From contig OZ005621.1 of assembly GCA_963930655.1 (NCBI GenBank), positions 4,761,001-4,825,000 of the forward strand: 64,000 nucleotides of DNA, given 5' to 3'. A program made the translations under genes and the position numbers. Below are positions 60,336 through 64,000 of the stretch, piece after piece (within the stretch, counting starts at the first letter, position 1; every line of letters starts with the position of its first letter). Under the pieces are notes generated by a model. It was not told the DNA's origin, did no database searches, and saw only the letters and a list, made by a program, of their open reading frames with translations. This stretch comes from Myrica gale (taxonomy: Eukaryota; Streptophyta; Magnoliopsida; Fagales; Myricaceae).

Positions 60336-60836
60336 GAGTTGCCAAACACCTCAACCTGTAGGTGCAATTTAAGCACTTGTGCTAAAAGAGCAGAAATTTT
60401 TTCACCCATTTAAGTTTATGCAGTCTCTCCCCTCCCAATTCTTTTACTTCCTCTAGATCCATGAACTAAGTAACATAGGAAAGATTATAAATGTTTACAT
60501 ATTTTAGAATTCTATTTGGACGTTTTCGAAGTAAATAATTCTTTTTTATGCAGTTCAATCCTAAGGGGTTTTTAGTTAAGGGTTGTGAGTTGTCAAACAC
60601 CTCAACCTGTAGGTGCAATTTAAGCACTTGTGCTAAAAGAGCAGAAAATTTTTCACCCATTTAAGTTTATGCAGTCTCTCCCCTCCCAATTCTTTTACTT
60701 CCTCTAGGTCCATGAACTAAGTAACATAGGAAAGATTATAAATGTTTACATATTTTAGAATTCTATTTGGACGTTTTTGAAGTAAATAATCCTTTTTTAT
60801 GCAGTTCAATCCTAAGGGTTTTTTAGTTAAGGGTTG
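60336..60836 (+). repeat. ~250-bp tandem duplication (two copies)
   Basis: GAGTTG(C/T)CAAACACCTCAA starts at 60336 and again at 60587 (offset 251 bp). The copies differ at only a few positions (for example CTAGATCC versus CTAGGTCC, CGTTTTCG versus CGTTTTTG). It has no coding content and is a recent local duplication. Confidence 0.9.
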
Positions 60837-60911
60837 AGCCTTGATGGTATGTTCCTTCTAAGGTCTCAAATTCAAAAATCTCATAGGTGCTACCAACCTT
60901 TTAGAACCACT

Positions 60912-62006
60912 TGTTAAAATAAAATAAAAGAGAATAAAATTTTAGACTAAGAGAGAGAGAGAGGAGAAGTGAGACACAAGATTTAAGTGGTTCGGTCCAT
61001 AGACCTACATCCACTGTGGGAAGGCCCAAATGGGCAGATGTGTGTACTCACTGGTGTAAGGATGAGATTACATAGAGGCTTTATTTATAAGCCTTTGATT
61101 TTAGCCCACATTGCTAAAATTTTTTCACACATTGCTTTAGCAATGTGGGACTAACTCTAATACTCCCCCGCAAATGCAAGGTGGATACACGTTGAGTTTG
61201 GACTAGAAAAAGAAATTCCCCATAAGAAAAAATGGCGCCGGAGGATGGCCGGAGAAGGGCAGATAGTCGCCGGAAGTTGGCCGGAATCTGGTCGGAGAGG
61301 CCGACAATCGCCTGAAGATGGCCGGAGAGGGTCGCCGGAATGGGGAAGACGCCGGAAGGTCGTCGGAGGAATGCCAGACGGGGCGCCGGAAGGCCCGAGA
61401 GAAGACGCCGGAAGGTCGCCGGAGGAATGCCGGACGGGGCGCCGGAAGGCCCGAGAGAAGACGCCGGAAGATCGCCGGAGGAATGTCGGACGGGGCGCCG
61501 GAAGGCCCGAGAGAAGACGTCGGAAGGTCGCCGGAGGAATGCCGGACGGGGCGCCGGAAGGTCGCCGGAGTGATGCCGGATAGGGCGCCGAAAGGCCCTA
61601 GAGAAGATGCCGGAATTTTACCGGAATGATGCCGGATGGGCGCCGGAAGGCCCAAGAGAAGAACTAAAATAGGCCGGACTGGACTAGGCCTAAACTAGGC
61701 CAAGCTAAGCCAACAAGAGTGCTGACCAGCCTGAGCCAAAATGGGCCACAGGATCGAAATGGCTCTGATACCATGTTAAAATAAAATAAAAGAGAATAAA
61801 ATTTTAGACTAAGAGAGAGAGAGAGGAGAAGTGAGACACAAGATTTAAGTGGTTCGGTCCATAGACCTACATCCACTGTGGGAAGGCCCAAATGGGCAGA
61901 TGTGTGTACTCACTGGTGTAAGGATGAGATTACATAGAGGCTTTATTTATAAGCCTTTGATTGCAATAGCCCACATTGCTTTAGCAATGTGGGACTAACT
62001 CTAATA
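60912..62006 (-). mobile_element. Non-autonomous LTR retroelement (1095 bp) with internal minisatellite
   Basis: The LTRs are 60912-61162 (251 bp) and 61774-62006 (233 bp), nearly identical apart from an indel-rich stretch near 61105-61130. The target duplication is CCACT at 60907-60911 and 62007-62011. A primer-binding site TGGTATCAGAGCC (minus, 61761-61773) and a polypurine tract CGGGGGAG (minus, 61163-61170) abut the LTRs, so the element runs on the minus strand. There is no gag or pol. The ~611-bp interior is GC-rich and mostly a tandem array. On its own strand the LTRs start TATTAG and end TTAACA, so they lack the usual TG. The solo LTR at 27100-27301 is from the same family. Confidence 0.92.
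61235..61665. repeat. GC-rich minisatellite, 56-bp unit, inside the LTR element
   Basis: Three near-perfect 56-bp units follow each other from about 61347 (unit start AGACGCCGGAAGGTCGCCGG), with degenerate partial units on both sides. All three plus-strand frames and one minus-strand frame stay open because the unit lacks stop codons. Since 56 is not a multiple of 3, each frame cycles through the same peptides (such as PDGAPEGPRE). It is not a convincing gene. Confidence 0.85.
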
Positions 62007-62011
62007 CCACT

Positions 62012-64000
62012 CACAGGGTTTTTGGCTTAGTAATTGTTGGATTGTGTGACTGCAGAGATCCTGAGATTAGTCGCGCTTCGCGTAAGTTAACCGAACACCC
62101 CGTTAGGAAAAAAAAACTCCAAGTCTTTTTATTAACCACTTAAGCCAAACTGCACATAATAAGTGAACTGTTCAACAGATATGATGTATAGTATATTCAA
62201 AAGATAAGGAGCAGCATAACTTCCGCCTAAGATTTTTAATGCAATCTTCCAAGATATGTGTGAGAGAAAAGAGAGAGAATAATGAATTGTCAATAACCTT
62301 ATACGCCTCATATGACCTGAAACTCAAAAAGTTAAATAAAATGATTAGGATTCTCCTTCTGGCAATTTTGGGATCAAGAAAAGAGAACCCAGCAGATAAT
62401 AGGTCCCCACAGATGCCTCAGAGCATTTTACCTGAAAAAGATTAGAAAAGAAGGGGAAAGGAAAAAGCGTGTAGGGCTTCTTTTCCCCATGAAACTGTAC
62501 CTTATTATTGAATGAAATTCAACTAATCTGCTGAGAAAAAAAAACAAAGAAATTCAACTAATCAGAACCTAAGAACAGCTGTACCATTGGCTGTGCTGTG
62601 CCAAATCAAGATTCGTTGTAAAAGAGCTTAAAAAATAGATAAAATAAGTGAAAAACGTGGGGAGATCAATGTGCATGCATCCTATGATGAAATATAAGAG
62701 TTGGTCATTGGCTGATGGAGATCATACTTGCCACATGGCATGTTCTCCGCTGTACAAGGTTGATCGGCTATGTTTGTGGAAGACCAATTAAATAACATGA
62801 CATACGGGGGGGAAGGTAATAAAAGAAACCCACCCTCAGACAGAGGAAGCATTACCAGCTTGTTCTGACAGGGACTGCTCTGCTGCCCTGTATCTCCCTA
62901 TCTGGAGAGGCTAATAACACTGCGTTGACTCCTCCTCCTTTCCCATGGAGAGAGAGAGATTTTCTGGGCTTCCATAAGCAGCAACGTGTCCTTGCTCAGG
63001 AGAGAGAGGAAAAAGACACTACTAATCTGTACTACTGTTTTAATTTTCTGAGCAATAAACTTCATCGATGGTAGTAAAAGGCCCTACGTGAGGCAGTGGT
63101 AGGGTCTCAGGGACAAAAGTATCAAACGGATTAGAGGGTCTTGGAACACAAAAATTATGCTATTCTTGACTTGTAGCAGAAAACTATGGGTGTCTTACCC
63201 AGAATAAAGAACCAATATACTTATTTTTAAGGGTTATCTCAATCTGCAAGTGGAGATAGAACTCCAGTCAATGCTTAGGTGTAGGACAAGTTAAGGACCC
63301 AAATTTACTGTACATCTACAACTCAGACGAGACATCCATTGGATCCTAAGAAATTGATAATATTACAACCTTTCAAGCCAGAAATCATGATGCATTGAAT
63401 CTTGGAGGTATAATAAATTATGTTTCAAGGAAAAACAGAGGACCTCTTGGGCCATGGACATAGGGAATTATAATTACCATATAATTAATGATACTTTTAA
63501 AATAAATCTCAGCGGTTTAGAGTAACATTAGGGTTAGTAACTCCGCTATTGAACCACATACAGCCATGGTCATCTATGGTAAACTCTAAAATGATAGAGT
63601 TGTGGTCATCAAGCTTTTTCTTTCTGCAACTATTGTTGCCCCTGGCAAATTTAAGGAGACAACGAATGTAATACACGTGTTTACTTTAACTAAAATAATA
63701 TACAATTTAATAAAATCTCTCTCTCTCTCTTCTAAATAGGTTTCAATTGTATTTGCCAATCTTATGTTGTCCTCCGTTCCAAAGATTGTTTGAATTGGCA
63801 TTGTTATGACCAACCTCCAATTGCTCCTTCCTAACCTTTATTGGCATGTTTGCGCCCATCCCAACATCTTGACGTCAGGGAGGAAGCATAACCAACCTCT
63901 AATTGCTCCTTCCTAACCTTTATTGCTTAGAAGTAAGCCTTTGATACTTATCTGTCTCATCTCCATGTTGGGTACCGACGGATGCTAATTGCTATATATT
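62012..64000. other. Spacer at the right end of the window
   Basis: No gene was identified. The stretch 62820-63060 is less AT-rich with CT/GA runs and could be a transcribed leader or promoter of a gene outside the window, but nothing confirms this. A ~45-bp sequence (CCAACCTC(C/T)AATTGCTCC) is repeated directly at 63810 and 63892. Confidence 0.45.

Noticed and set aside
61203..61655. 150-aa minus-strand Pro/Arg-rich frame and overlapping plus-strand frames
   Set aside because: They are products of the stop-free 56-bp minisatellite inside an LTR element; several frames are open at once.
62820..63060. Possible primary microRNA or promoter of an unseen gene
   Set aside because: I could not find a stable hairpin with a known miRNA sequence, nor a start codon with a credible protein downstream.
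1..64000. CRISPR arrays, prokaryotic operons, phage or defence systems
   Set aside because: All repeats are eukaryotic transposons, MITEs, micro- or minisatellites, and the genes are intron-rich plant genes.

Overview
The window is nuclear DNA of a flowering plant, most likely a woody eudicot. It has intron-rich plant genes, AT-rich spacers, CT-rich 5' leaders, plant-only families (DMP/DUF679, At4g15545-like, ShKT-type prolyl 4-hydroxylase) and many LTR elements and MITEs. I cannot name the species from sequence alone. All exon models below were read by eye: each junction keeps frame, but none has transcript support.

Layout: (1) 3-371, 3' end of a RING E3 ligase gene. (2) 4585-14104, pyruvate phosphate dikinase (PPDK), 20 coding exons, 957 aa, with foldback transposons in introns 1 and 2. 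(3) 14993-17200, SpoU-type RNA methyltransferase. (4) 18296-20419, DNase I-like (EEP-fold) protein with altered catalytic motifs. (5) 23.5-37.7 kb, three minus-strand DMP (DUF679) genes in tandem. The last two lie in ~3 kb duplicated segments separated by a 5.3 kb Copia element; the middle segment also carries a solo LTR that is absent from its sister. (6) 38.0-38.4 kb, a TRIM. (7) 39917-40501 (-), a PNRC-motif-like small protein. (8) 47372-50153, an At4g15545-like coiled-coil protein. (9) 51819-54831, a receptor-like cytoplasmic kinase (RLCK VI, RBK-like). (10) 55531-59060, prolyl 4-hydroxylase with a C-terminal ShKT domain. (11) 60.3-62.0 kb, a tandem duplication and a non-autonomous LTR element with an internal 56-bp GC-rich minisatellite.

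The genes do not form one pathway. Their order is informative: PPDK, SpoU and At4g15545-like recall one Arabidopsis chromosome 4 block (At4g15520-At4g15545), whereas the EEP protein plus DMP recall a chromosome 3 block (At3g21520-At3g21550). Here they are interleaved in one segment, as expected for an ancestral order later split by duplication and gene loss in Brassicaceae.

No prokaryotic-type system, CRISPR array or rRNA is present. The most interesting signals are a possible second first exon in PPDK intron 1, three GC-AG introns out of 47 coding introns, the datable DMP/transposon history (solo LTR with empty sister site, 11-bp duplication changing a C-terminus, lost TATA motif), the non-autonomous LTR family with TA...CA ends, and MULE-like foldback MITEs with 9-bp target duplications.
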